Positions 36,307 to 45,457 of a stretch of DNA of 64,000 nt are shown here, in pieces. Position numbers and translations under genes: made by a program. This DNA is from Candidatus Cryptobacteroides faecipullorum (GTDB lineage Bacteria > Bacteroidota > Bacteroidia > Bacteroidales > UBA932). The stretch is from assembly GCA_017694885.1 (NCBI GenBank), contig JADIMH010000006.1, positions 62,001 through 126,000 of the forward strand. The letters run 5' to 3'. Position 1 is the first letter of the stretch, and the number at the start of each line of letters is the position of its first letter. The notes below the pieces were generated by a model that saw only the letters and a list, made by a program, of their open reading frames with translations, ran no database searches and was not told where the DNA came from.

Positions 36307-39300
36307 ATGGGAAAGATGTTGATGAAAATAGCTGCGGTTCTGTCAGTCATGGCTGTGACTGCTTTGTCGTCCGGTACGGCGGCATACGGAAAGGGTGCAA
36401 AGGCGGACATTGACGGTCACGAATTGGTGTCGCTCTGGAAAGAGTACGGAAGGCTTCAGGATGAAGATCGTCCAGATAAGGAGGAGGAAGTGCTGGAAAG
36501 GATAATTTCCCAGGCGGAAAGACGCCATCTTCCATGGGATTTCTACGATGCATGGAGAGAATACAGGGATGCCGTGCTTTCCAGGGACTGGAAGAGGCGG
36601 GAAGCGGTGGATTCGGCCCTGATGGAGTCTGTCCGTAAATTCGACGAACCGGTGGTGACTTATGCCGTTGCCTGCAATGTCCTGTACGCTGGTACTGACC
36701 TGGCCGTAATTAAGGAAAGCCTGAAGGAGGATTCAGCCAGACTGAAATCCTCACGTAACGGCATGTTTTACAGAGAAGGGTACAGTACTGTAATGAGCAG
36801 CGTCGCGGGCCGTCTTCCGGAATCCGTAATAAAGGATATCGCCAATGATTATGAGTATATACTCTGGTCCATGCTTTTCAGATCGCAGGGAAAGGATGCG
36901 GAAATTCCCGACATGCTTTCAGAATCCCTTTCGGGCAGATATCCTTCCGCTCCATATATGGAATACCGTATGGCGGCGTATAAAGACCGGGGCGGCAGAC
37001 AGGAGGCCCTCGAGTCGTTTGCTGAAAAATACTCCGGCAAGGCGGTTTCGTGCTATGCCGTTCAGGATCTTTTTTCGCTCCGCATGGAAGATATGCTTTC
37101 GGGCAAGTCCTCTTGCGGATCCGTGGATTTCCTGGAATTCAGGAGAGAGTGCGCGGATTTCGAAAAAATGCGGAAGGGTTTTTCCGGAAGCGAAAAAGAG
37201 ATTGCGCAAGAGTGTACGCTCGTTAAAGGTATTATCGCAAGACTTGATGCAGAAAGTATAAGACTGGAAAGCCGCGGCGATACTGTCCTGGTACTGCTGA
37301 AAAATATCGGCAGCTGCAGGCTGGAAATCCTTCCTGATGCAGGAAAAGATGCCGTTCCCGTGTTTACCGCAGACCCGCTCGACAGTAAGGGCAGCTATTA
37401 TGTGACGGACACTGTAAGGGTCCTTGTCCCGGATATGGATGACGGTACATATCTGTTGAAATGCAGTGCGGGAAAGACGTTTTCATCCGCAGACTATGTG
37501 CGGAACAGAATATCCGTGGCTTACCGTAAGGCGGAAGGGGGAATAGCCGTTTTCGCGGCTGACATGGAAAGCGGCCGCCCTTTGGAAAAGGCCGATGTAG
37601 AATTCTTCTTGGGAGACAGTCTTGTATGCAGTTTCGGTGATGTCTCGTTTACCGGCGGATTCACCCCATTTCACGCAGATTTCACAGACGGGATTGAAAA
37701 GAATGGCAGGATATATTCTCTGAAATGTTCGTTCAGGGACGGGAACGGCAGGCTGCACAGTTCAGGAAGGGCAGGCATAGACTACAGGGCATTCCGCCGT
37801 TACGGAAACCATGACAATGGCGTCCGTGCGGAGATATTCAAGGACAGGGCAGTATATGATTTCGGGGATACTCTCCGGTTCAAGGCAGTCCTTTACCGTC
37901 CATCAGACACGGCTACCGGACTGGAGCCCCTTCCTGCCGGGGAAACAGTAAAGGCGGTGCTTACCGGACCGGGAAATGCCGTATCGGATACTTTGGTTAT
38001 GGCTTCCAATGAATTCGGATCCGTTTCCGGTTCCTTTATCATTCCCGAAAAGGGTCTTGGAGGAAGATATATGCTTGATATCCGTTACGCGGACGGGACG
38101 GTAGCTTCTTCATCTTTGGTTGCCGGAGCGATAGATACACCGACTTTCGATCTTGAGTTCGACAGGGATTCGCTGTTGCATTTTCCCGGAGACAGCATTA
38201 CGGTCAGCGGAACGGTATCCAGCTATACTGGCCACCAGCTTTCTTCAGCATCGCTTTCGTGGAAAGTGACCGGAACTGCGGCACCGTTGGAAGGTACATC
38301 GGCTATAGGCAGCGACGGAAGGTTTTCGTTCTCTTTCAGGGACAGTGCCGTCCTGTCCTCTTCATACTCGTATTATTCGATAGCTGTGACGGTCACGGAC
38401 CTGACAGGGGAGACATACCGGTTCCACAAAGGCCTGACGGCAGCTCCAAGACTTTTTCTTGATATGGAAATGACCGATGCGCCGGAGGCTATGGTGACTC
38501 CTTCGTCTCCATGGGATTATTCCCCGGTATCGGGATACGGCATTTCCATGGTCGGGGATGAACCGGTACAGCTGGCCTTTACGGTCAGAAACTCTGATTA
38601 CCAGCCTGTAAATTCCGTTCCTGTCAGGTATTCCCTTTATCATGGGAACGAACTGCTACAGGCAGGAGAAGCCGTTTCCTGCGATACCCTGGACATCGAT
38701 CTGTCCGGAAGGGAATCAGGACTTTACAGGCTGGAGGCCGAGGCTTCGGCAGCAATGAAACTGGAAAACGGCGAGGATTCTCTGATTGTATACGGATATA
38801 CATATGATCTTATAAAGACAGCGGAGAGCGATACGGTCCTGAATTCCGATGTGGAGAACCTGTTCAAAGTGATAAGGGACGGAGACATAACCCTTCAGAT
38901 CGGAACTGGAAACGGTCCGATGTGGGCGGTTGCCGAACTGTGGGGTGAAGAGGATTCTCCGCTTCGCACCGGGCTTGTGTATCTGGACGGGGAAAAGAGA
39001 CGGCCGGGTTCCATAACCACTCTCAGATACAGCTACGAGGACAGTTATCCTGATGATGTAAGGCTGGTGGTCCTGTATTTCCGTGACGGAAAGGATTACA
39101 GGTACAGTGCGGATTACCACAGGGAGGCCGCCGGCCTGGATCTGCCTGTAGCTTTCAGTTCCTTTACCGCCGGTGCCGGGCCGGGAGAAGAAGTTACCAT
39201 GACTCTGAAGACTGTCCCGGACGCGGAGGCCGTCATATCGGTATTCGATATCGGCACGGAAAGGATAATGCCCAATTTCTGGAATGCCGTGTATCGCCGT

Positions 39301-41670
39301 ATGTACGTGCCGGATGTCAGGATTCAGACTGACAACGGTTTTGTCGGCTGCCGCCGGATGCTTTTCCGGGGAGGGGCAAACGGTTTTATGGCGGCTAAGG
39401 CGGCCGTTCCGGAGTCTGATGCCACGGCTTCCGATGGCATGACTCTGGAAGAAGACGAGGCGGTATCTTCCGGCACGCAGTCCTATGGAAACGCCGGAAT
39501 CAGGTCCGATTTTGCAAACACGCTCGCTTTCATTCCTTTCGCCAGACCGGAAGCCGACAGTACACTGACTTTTTCTTTCAGGACATCGGATAAACTGTCC
39601 ACCTATAAGGTCTCGGTTTTCTCCCATGACAGGACAATGCGTAACAATGCTGTCAGCAGGAATATGACTGTTACGAAACCTGTTATGGTGTCAGTCCTGC
39701 AACCTCGTTTCCTCAGGGAAGGCGACAGATACGTCCTTTCTGCATCCGTAGCCAACGGGACGCCGGAGAATATTTCAGGAGTACTGGAGATGTTCGTCTA
39801 TGACTCCGAAGATTATGATGGCTCTGTTCCCATGCTGGTAAAGAGCCTGCCTGTCGGGGTGGCTGCAGGAGGGGCTTCTCCTGCAGACTTCAGCCTGGAA
39901 GTTCCGGAAGGCCTTGATGTCATCGGTTTTAAGATTGTATATGAAGGGGTGCCGGAAAACTGCTGCATGAAAGACGGCACAGAGTGCGTATGCTGGTCTG
40001 ACGGTGTCTTTGTCACGGTACCGGTACTTCCTGATACCCAGGTCCTGACGGAAACCCATTCTGCAGCCCTGCTTCCGGGAATGTCTGCGGATTCATTGGA
40101 GGCTGAGCTTTCGGGACAGTTCGTGAATACTCTCCCGTACGGGGCGGAAACCCGGGAAATCTCTTTGCTGGACATGGTCAAGTCCGCCATTCCCCTTAAG
40201 TCCGAATTGAAAGGCAAGGATGCTGTATCCGTTTCGGATGCATTGTTTGTCAGAATGCTTTCGGGGTGTGCATACGGACAGTGCGTGGATTCTTTGGTGG
40301 CCAGGCTGCTGGACTGTCGCAACGGAGACGGCGGATTCGCGTGGTTCAGCGGTATGGAGTCCTCACCTGCGGTGACGGCCCTTGTCCTTGAGCGTGCCGC
40401 CGGAATATACGGACGTACGCATGTCAGGATTTTTACCGCCGGACAGGAAGAAAATGCACTGTCATACCTTGACAAGGCTGTCTTTTCCTCTGATCCGGCA
40501 GTCTTGTTCCCTGAAAAGACCGTATGGACTGCAGGAATTTCGCTTCCGGAGTATCTCTATGTCCGCAGCATGTATCCTTCTGTGCCGGCAGTCCCGGCTG
40601 CGGATTCCGGATTGTCCGGAAAAGAGAGGAAGGCTTTGTTGAAGGCCGTGAAGTCATGGCTTGTATCTCCGACCGGGTCGGAAGGCTTCGAAGGCAGACT
40701 TATAGACAAGGCGCGGAGGGCATCGGTCATAATGAATCTTATTAAGGACGGGGAGGATGCAGCCTTTGCCGAAAGCCTGGGCATAGGACGCTCTTTCATA
40801 AAGAAGCTCTCCCGCACGCTGCGGGCCGATATCCGTTCCCTGTGCAGTTATTCGGTGGAACATGGCTCTGGAGGAATGTATTTTCCTAATGCGGTTATGC
40901 CTTTCAGAGGTCTTCTTGACAGTGAACTGTATGCACATTCTCTTATTTGCGATGTACTTGGCGGGTATGCATCGGATCGTTCCCGCAGCTCTTCCGGGCA
41001 GGACGATGCCTCTGTTGCCTGTGCAGTAGCAGATGGAGTAAGGCTCTGGATGATGATCCAGAAAGAAACGCAGCAGTGGGAAAACGATCCCGCCTTTGTC
41101 CGTGCGATGGCATCGGTGCTCGACGGTTCGCCGGATGTGCTTGCGACGAGGATAGTCGTAATGTCCAAAAGGTATGAGAAGCCGTTTGACGATATTATGG
41201 CATCCGGCAACGGTTTCGAAGTAGCCCGGCAGTTTCTGGTCAGCCGCAGCGGCGGGTCAGCCGGAGTTTCGGACGGGCTTTCCGTCCTGCACGCCGGAGA
41301 TTCCCTTTCCATTGGTGACAGGATTGTCTGCAGATATACCGTAAAAAGCGGCGACAACAGGAGTTTCGTGAAACTTACTGTTCCGCGCTATGCCTCCTTC
41401 AGGCCTGTCGACCAGGTTTCCGGCATGACCGGATGGTGGAGGAGCCCCTTGCCTTCCGGGCGGCGTCCAGGAGTCGGATCATACAGGAACGTACTGGATG
41501 ACAGGACTGAATACTATTTCGATGTATTGCCTGAAGGCGTCACGGTGATTGATGAGGTATTCTATCTTTCCCAGGATGGGGTGTATCAGTCTCCAGTGCC
41601 TGAAGTCGAATGCATGTATGCCCCTCATTACAGGGCAAACGCCGGGGCGTCCCCGTATCCTCTTCGTTGA
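36307..41670 (+). CDS. Alpha-2-macroglobulin family protein (MG2-domain, without thioester motif)
   Basis: 1787 aa. A signal peptide (AAVLSVMAVTALSSGTAAYG) leads to an all-helical N-terminal domain of about 300 residues, then repeated macroglobulin beta-domains. The MG2 unit is seen in RAEIFKDRAVYDFGDTLRFKA with VKAVLTGPGNAVSDT. The central A2M region has RSDFANTLAFIPFARPEADS and LSTYKVSVFSHDRTM with VTKPVMVSVLQPRFLREGD. The C-terminal helical toroid has NGDGGFAWFSGMESSPAVTA. The CxEQ thioester is absent; the equivalent helix reads LSGCAYGQCVDS. Family members trap proteases or guard the envelope; without a thioester, trapping would be non-covalent. It ends 13 nt from a convergent gene. Confidence 0.85.
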   Translation: MGKMLMKIAAVLSVMAVTALSSGTAAYGKGAKADIDGHELVSLWKEYGRLQDEDRPDKEEEVLERIISQAERRHLPWDFYDAWREYRDAVLSRDWKRREAVDSALMESVRKFDEPVVTYAVACNVLYAGTDLAVIKESLKEDSARLKSSRNGMFYREGYSTVMSSVAGRLPESVIKDIANDYEYILWSMLFRSQGKDAEIPDMLSESLSGRYPSAPYMEYRMAAYKDRGGRQEALESFAEKYSGKAVSCYAVQDLFSLRMEDMLSGKSSCGSVDFLEFRRECADFEKMRKGFSGSEKEIAQECTLVKGIIARLDAESIRLESRGDTVLVLLKNIGSCRLEILPDAGKDAVPVFTADPLDSKGSYYVTDTVRVLVPDMDDGTYLLKCSAGKTFSSADYVRNRISVAYRKAEGGIAVFAADMESGRPLEKADVEFFLGDSLVCSFGDVSFTGGFTPFHADFTDGIEKNGRIYSLKCSFRDGNGRLHSSGRAGIDYRAFRRYGNHDNGVRAEIFKDRAVYDFGDTLRFKAVLYRPSDTATGLEPLPAGETVKAVLTGPGNAVSDTLVMASNEFGSVSGSFIIPEKGLGGRYMLDIRYADGTVASSSLVAGAIDTPTFDLEFDRDSLLHFPGDSITVSGTVSSYTGHQLSSASLSWKVTGTAAPLEGTSAIGSDGRFSFSFRDSAVLSSSYSYYSIAVTVTDLTGETYRFHKGLTAAPRLFLDMEMTDAPEAMVTPSSPWDYSPVSGYGISMVGDEPVQLAFTVRNSDYQPVNSVPVRYSLYHGNELLQAGEAVSCDTLDIDLSGRESGLYRLEAEASAAMKLENGEDSLIVYGYTYDLIKTAESDTVLNSDVENLFKVIRDGDITLQIGTGNGPMWAVAELWGEEDSPLRTGLVYLDGEKRRPGSITTLRYSYEDSYPDDVRLVVLYFRDGKDYRYSADYHREAAGLDLPVAFSSFTAGAGPGEEVTMTLKTVPDAEAVISVFDIGTERIMPNFWNAVYRRMYVPDVRIQTDNGFVGCRRMLFRGGANGFMAAKAAVPESDATASDGMTLEEDEAVSSGTQSYGNAGIRSDFANTLAFIPFARPEADSTLTFSFRTSDKLSTYKVSVFSHDRTMRNNAVSRNMTVTKPVMVSVLQPRFLREGDRYVLSASVANGTPENISGVLEMFVYDSEDYDGSVPMLVKSLPVGVAAGGASPADFSLEVPEGLDVIGFKIVYEGVPENCCMKDGTECVCWSDGVFVTVPVLPDTQVLTETHSAALLPGMSADSLEAELSGQFVNTLPYGAETREISLLDMVKSAIPLKSELKGKDAVSVSDALFVRMLSGCAYGQCVDSLVARLLDCRNGDGGFAWFSGMESSPAVTALVLERAAGIYGRTHVRIFTAGQEENALSYLDKAVFSSDPAVLFPEKTVWTAGISLPEYLYVRSMYPSVPAVPAADSGLSGKERKALLKAVKSWLVSPTGSEGFEGRLIDKARRASVIMNLIKDGEDAAFAESLGIGRSFIKKLSRTLRADIRSLCSYSVEHGSGGMYFPNAVMPFRGLLDSELYAHSLICDVLGGYASDRSRSSSGQDDASVACAVADGVRLWMMIQKETQQWENDPAFVRAMASVLDGSPDVLATRIVVMSKRYEKPFDDIMASGNGFEVARQFLVSRSGGSAGVSDGLSVLHAGDSLSIGDRIVCRYTVKSGDNRSFVKLTVPRYASFRPVDQVSGMTGWWRSPLPSGRRPGVGSYRNVLDDRTEYYFDVLPEGVTVIDEVFYLSQDGVYQSPVPEVECMYAPHYRANAGASPYPLR

Positions 41671-41683
41671 GGGGAGGGATGCC

Positions 41684-42976
41684 CTACGCTTCGGGCATAT
41701 CGTATCTTTCCGTTATTATCAGGTATTCGGACCCGAAGATATGATATCTGTCACTCGGCCTTACGCCTAATTTCAGGCGCAGACGCTCGCTGGTCATGTG
41801 CGTGTTTCTGGCAGTCACTTCCGCTTCAGGATATGCAGAAGCGGCTTGGCGGATGCCGCGTCCGTTCATCGGGAAGACATCCAGGATGCGGAATACTTTC
41901 CCGAAATATTTCAGGACATCGGCCTGCCCCGGATCGTTGAAAAGGTAGAGATGCGTGTTGCGGGATATCTTGACGGTATCGAATCTGCTTGAGATCAGGT
42001 TGTAAGCTCCGGATTTGAGAAGTGATTTCCCCGGTTCGAAAAGATATGAGGCATTTTTTGCCTCTTCTTCAGATGCGGGGCAGGCGGCTCTGGCGGTCTT
42101 TTCTTCCGACTGGAAGAATGTGAAACTGCCGTTCATTCCGTCCGGGGCCCCCGCTTCATTGACCGATGTGATTCGGCATTCCCCGTCGTATTCCCGGTCC
42201 AGTACGGCCAGAAGTTCTTTGCACTCTCCTCCGGAAGAAACCGCATGCACTTCGCGGCAGACCGCACCAAGCCTGTCTGTGACCATCGATATGTCTGCCA
42301 TCGGAGAAAGCTTCAGCATCAGGAACCGGGATACTGAAAGCAGTTCGTCTTTCAATTCCAGTACGTCCGGCCGGCAGTCTTCCAGAAGGAACACCTTTTT
42401 GCCGGCTGAATCCCTCCTTGCAGGATCGAGAAATATGATGTCCGGTGCGAACTCTTCCTTGCGTTCCGTTCCGTTTCCTGACTGAATCCGAAGGATATCC
42501 CTGAGCGAACCGGAAACGAGCTCCCTGCATGAAACATGTATGTTCACTGCACCGAGAGCGGCGAAATTATGTCCGGCGGCACGTGCAAGGGCAGGGTTCA
42601 TTTCATTGTATAGCACCTCGCCGGCTATTCCGGAAAATGCCCAGCTGTCTACCCCGAGACCTCCGGTGAGGTCGGCGATACGTCCTTTTCCCTCCGGAAG
42701 GCCTGCTTCGGACAACAGCCTTGCGGCAATTCCCGCCTTATATGCTGCTGTATCCTGCGAACTGCACTGTTCGGCTGACAGTTTCGCCGGAAAGACGAGA
42801 GCAGGTTCGGAGTACCATGCCGGAACCTTGTTTTTGAGTTTTTTCCTTGAAAGTATGGTATTGACCGCCAGGTCAATATCTATCCCCTTCCACTTTCCCT
42901 TAGAGAGCAGAAGCCTTGAGGTATCGTCATTTTCATGCTCCAGAACGAATCCGGAGAATCCGCTGTCCCTTTCCAT
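41684..42976 (-). CDS. Class I SAM-dependent methyltransferase with THUMP-like domain
   Basis: 430 aa from the ATG at 42976; the ORF-track start at 43228 runs across the promoter and start of the divergent lipoprotein. The methyltransferase core has IADLTGGLGVDSWAFSG (motif I), YNEMNPALARAAGHN, and DIIFLDPARRDSAGKK (motif IV, DPAR). The C-terminus (RNTHMTSERLRLKLGVRPSD) is the THUMP-like domain of this Bacteroidota family. The substrate is unknown but probably RNA. Minus-strand TATATTTG at 42983-42990 lies almost against the start codon, so a leaderless message is conceivable. Confidence 0.82.
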   Translation of the reverse strand: MERDSGFSGFVLEHENDDTSRLLLSKGKWKGIDIDLAVNTILSRKKLKNKVPAWYSEPALVFPAKLSAEQCSSQDTAAYKAGIAARLLSEAGLPEGKGRIADLTGGLGVDSWAFSGIAGEVLYNEMNPALARAAGHNFAALGAVNIHVSCRELVSGSLRDILRIQSGNGTERKEEFAPDIIFLDPARRDSAGKKVFLLEDCRPDVLELKDELLSVSRFLMLKLSPMADISMVTDRLGAVCREVHAVSSGGECKELLAVLDREYDGECRITSVNEAGAPDGMNGSFTFFQSEEKTARAACPASEEEAKNASYLFEPGKSLLKSGAYNLISSRFDTVKISRNTHLYLFNDPGQADVLKYFGKVFRILDVFPMNGRGIRQAASAYPEAEVTARNTHMTSERLRLKLGVRPSDRYHIFGSEYLIITERYDMPEA

Positions 42977-43019
42977 CGGGGGCAAATATAGCCAATAACA
43001 TCTGAAATCGGACGGAAAG

Positions 43020-43050
43020 TTTGCCGTTATGGAAGAATTCACTAATTTTG
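43020..43050 (+). promoter_or_regulatory. Consensus Bacteroidota promoter for lipoprotein gene
   Basis: TTTG (43020-43023), exactly 19 nt, then TAATTTTG (43043-43050). It is the best-matching promoter in the window. The expected start site is near 43057, 38 nt before the lipoprotein ATG. Confidence 0.75.
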
Positions 43051-43094
43051 TCTGAAATTCAAACAAATCCCAATCAATTAAAATCAAGTGAGTT

Positions 43095-43607
43095 ATGAAA
43101 AAACTTATTTTCCCGCTCCTCGTCCTCTGGGGTGGGCTGCTAATGACCGGATGCAACAAGGATGACGGAGCGAGAGGCAAAGTTTCCTTCAGCGGTGTAT
43201 CAAATGATGTGTCAAGCGCTGTCATCAACGTCTATGAAAGAACAGCAACGGAAACGAATTTCGAGATTTATCTTATGCTGGAAGGCTCGGACATTGAACA
43301 GTTGCATGTCGGAGGAGTCTATTTCGACCTTTATTTTGAAGGTTCGCTCGAAGAATTCCCTGCCGGGACTTATACGATGGAAGACGGTATTCTGGAAACC
43401 GGTGAATACAATTCAAATCTGAGCGGTGTTACCGAAGAAGTGGAAATCGTTTCCGGAACCCTGACTGTCGGACGGAAAGGCAATGACTATTCATTCGAAT
43501 TCAACGGCACTGCATCCCGGTATGATTCCGAAGCCGGAAATTATCTGGCTCCTGAACCGTTCAGCTGCAGTTATTCTGGACCGGTGACATATACGTATGA
43601 ATTTTAG
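43095..43607 (+). CDS. Small lipoprotein of unknown function
   Basis: 170 aa. Lipoprotein signal MKKLIFPLLVLWGGLLMTGC, followed by a mostly beta-strand domain (FEIYLMLEGSDIEQLHVGGVYFDLYF, YSFEFNGTASRY, VTYTYEF). I do not recognise the family; the pattern suggests a single beta-sandwich exposed at the outer membrane. It has its own strong promoter and terminator, so it is an independent transcription unit. Confidence 0.7.
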   Translation: MKKLIFPLLVLWGGLLMTGCNKDDGARGKVSFSGVSNDVSSAVINVYERTATETNFEIYLMLEGSDIEQLHVGGVYFDLYFEGSLEEFPAGTYTMEDGILETGEYNSNLSGVTEEVEIVSGTLTVGRKGNDYSFEFNGTASRYDSEAGNYLAPEPFSCSYSGPVTYTYEF

Positions 43608-43640
43608 CTTCTAAGAAAGTCTTTTTTAAGAATAGGTTTT

Positions 43641-43675
43641 GAGGGTGGTTCATTATGGGCCATCCTCGATTTTTA
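43641..43675 (+). terminator. Terminator of the lipoprotein gene
   Basis: GAGGGTGGTTC pairs with GGGCCATCCTC (with G-T pairs) around a short loop and is followed by GATTTTTATT. It begins 34 nt after the stop codon. Confidence 0.65.
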
Positions 43676-43786
43676 TTGTTAGGATATGTCGCTCGTGTCC
43701 GATAATTTTATAAATTTGTAAGATTTGTAACTGAAAGGGTTACATTCGAACAGAGAAACAGATAAATTAACTTAAAATAACACACG

Positions 43787-45457
43787 ATGGAAACTACAAG
43801 AGATTTCAGACAGGTTGCCCAGAGCTGGCTCGAAGGAAATTATGACGAGCAGACCAAAAACGAAGTCAAGGCACTTATGGAAAATGACCCTGCGGGTCTT
43901 GAAGACGCATTCTACCGTAACCTGGAGTTCGGTACGGGAGGACTTCGCGGAGTGATGGGAGTCGGAACCAACAGAATGAACAAATACACTGTAGGAATGG
44001 CTACACAGGGCCTTGCGAACTATATCAGGAAGCATTGCACCGGCGATGACATAAAGGTCTGCGTTTCATATGACTGCAGGAACCACAGCAAGGAATTCGC
44101 GAAGATTACCGCCGATGTCTTTTCCGCAAACGGCCTTCATGTGTATCTTTTCGAAAGCCTCCGCCCTACGCCTGAACTCAGTTACTCTATAAGGAAAAAA
44201 GGAGCGCAGTCTGGAGTGATGGTTACGGCATCCCACAATCCGAAGGAATACAACGGTTACAAAGTATACTGGTCAGACGGGGCACAGATCACATCTCCTG
44301 TCGACAAGGACATCGTAGCCGAGGTGAATGCCATTTCTGACCCTTCAATGGTAAAATTCGTGCCTGGGGAAGGAGCCGGCAGGATCGAGATCATGGGAGA
44401 GGAGGTCGACAACTCATACCTTGACGACATCCTTTCCCTCATGCTTTCTCCTGAGGCAAGGGAAAAGCACAAGGACCTCAAGATAGTCTATACCCCGCTT
44501 CACGGTACAGGTGTGCGTCTGGTGCCTATGGCACTCAAGAGACTCGGGTTCGAGAACATTATCCATGTTCCCGAGCAGGATGTGAATGACGGGGACTTCC
44601 CTACGGTCATGTCTCCTAACCCTGAGGAGCCTTCAGCCCTGAAGATGGCCGTCGAGGCTGCGGACAGGGAGCATGCGGATATCGTTCTCGCTACCGACCC
44701 CGATGCCGACCGTATGGGAATCGCCGTACGCGACAATGACGGGAAGATGGTACTTTTCAACGGAAACCAGACCGGTTCGATGCTTACCTATTATATATTG
44801 AACCGCTGGAAAGAGCTCGGGAAACTGGATCCTTCCAAATATGTTGTCAAGACTATCGTCACTACGGAACTTATCCGTGCCATTGCAGAGAAATTCGGGG
44901 TGAAGGTCTACAATGTGCTCACCGGATTCAAGTATATTGCAGAAATCGTAAAGCAGAATGAAGGCAAGGGAGAGTTCATCTGCGGCGGCGAAGAAAGCTA
45001 CGGTTTTAATGTAGGTGAATTCGTGCGCGACAAGGATGCAGTCATCGCTTGCTCCATGGTAGCTGAATGCGCGTGCTGGGCTGCAGAGCAGGGACTTACT
45101 CTCTATCAGCTCATGCAGAAGATATACAAGGAATTCGGCTATTACAGGGAGTCCCTTACCTCACTTGTACGTAAAGGAAAGGCCGGAGTCGAGGAGATCG
45201 CTGCCATCATGACGGACATGAGGAACAATCCTCCTAAGGACCTTGCAGGCTCTCCTGTAGTGAAAGTCGTGGACTACAACAAACCGGAAGAAACCGGACT
45301 GCCTAAGTCGAACGTACTCCAATTCTTCAGCGAAGAAGGCGATGTCGTTTCCGTAAGGCCTTCAGGAACTGAGCCTAAGATCAAATTCTATTTCGGGGCG
45401 AAAGGGGATTCAGCCGATGCCAAGATAGAGAAACTCCGCGGTCAGTTCATTAAATGA
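43787..45457 (+). CDS. Phosphoglucomutase/phosphomannomutase family (phosphohexomutase)
   Basis: 556 aa. Four-domain alpha-D-phosphohexomutase: sugar-phosphate Ser loop TASHNPKEYNGYKVYW, FGTGGLRGVMGVGTNRMN at the N-terminus, metal loop DPDADRMGI, sugar-binding GGEESYGF and phosphate-binding VRPSGTEPKIKFY. It interconverts glucose-1- and -6-phosphate (or the mannose equivalents, or phosphopentose substrates). TAAATTTG at 43711 is a possible -7 element. Its TGA overlaps the ATG of the following DUF1080 gene (ATGA), so both are translated from one message. Confidence 0.92.
   Translation: METTRDFRQVAQSWLEGNYDEQTKNEVKALMENDPAGLEDAFYRNLEFGTGGLRGVMGVGTNRMNKYTVGMATQGLANYIRKHCTGDDIKVCVSYDCRNHSKEFAKITADVFSANGLHVYLFESLRPTPELSYSIRKKGAQSGVMVTASHNPKEYNGYKVYWSDGAQITSPVDKDIVAEVNAISDPSMVKFVPGEGAGRIEIMGEEVDNSYLDDILSLMLSPEAREKHKDLKIVYTPLHGTGVRLVPMALKRLGFENIIHVPEQDVNDGDFPTVMSPNPEEPSALKMAVEAADREHADIVLATDPDADRMGIAVRDNDGKMVLFNGNQTGSMLTYYILNRWKELGKLDPSKYVVKTIVTTELIRAIAEKFGVKVYNVLTGFKYIAEIVKQNEGKGEFICGGEESYGFNVGEFVRDKDAVIACSMVAECACWAAEQGLTLYQLMQKIYKEFGYYRESLTSLVRKGKAGVEEIAAIMTDMRNNPPKDLAGSPVVKVVDYNKPEETGLPKSNVLQFFSEEGDVVSVRPSGTEPKIKFYFGAKGDSADAKIEKLRGQFIK

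Noticed and set aside
42977-43228. N-terminal extension of the THUMP-like methyltransferase in the ORF track
   Set aside because: It crosses a consensus promoter and the start of the divergent lipoprotein gene; ATG 42976 fits the family start.
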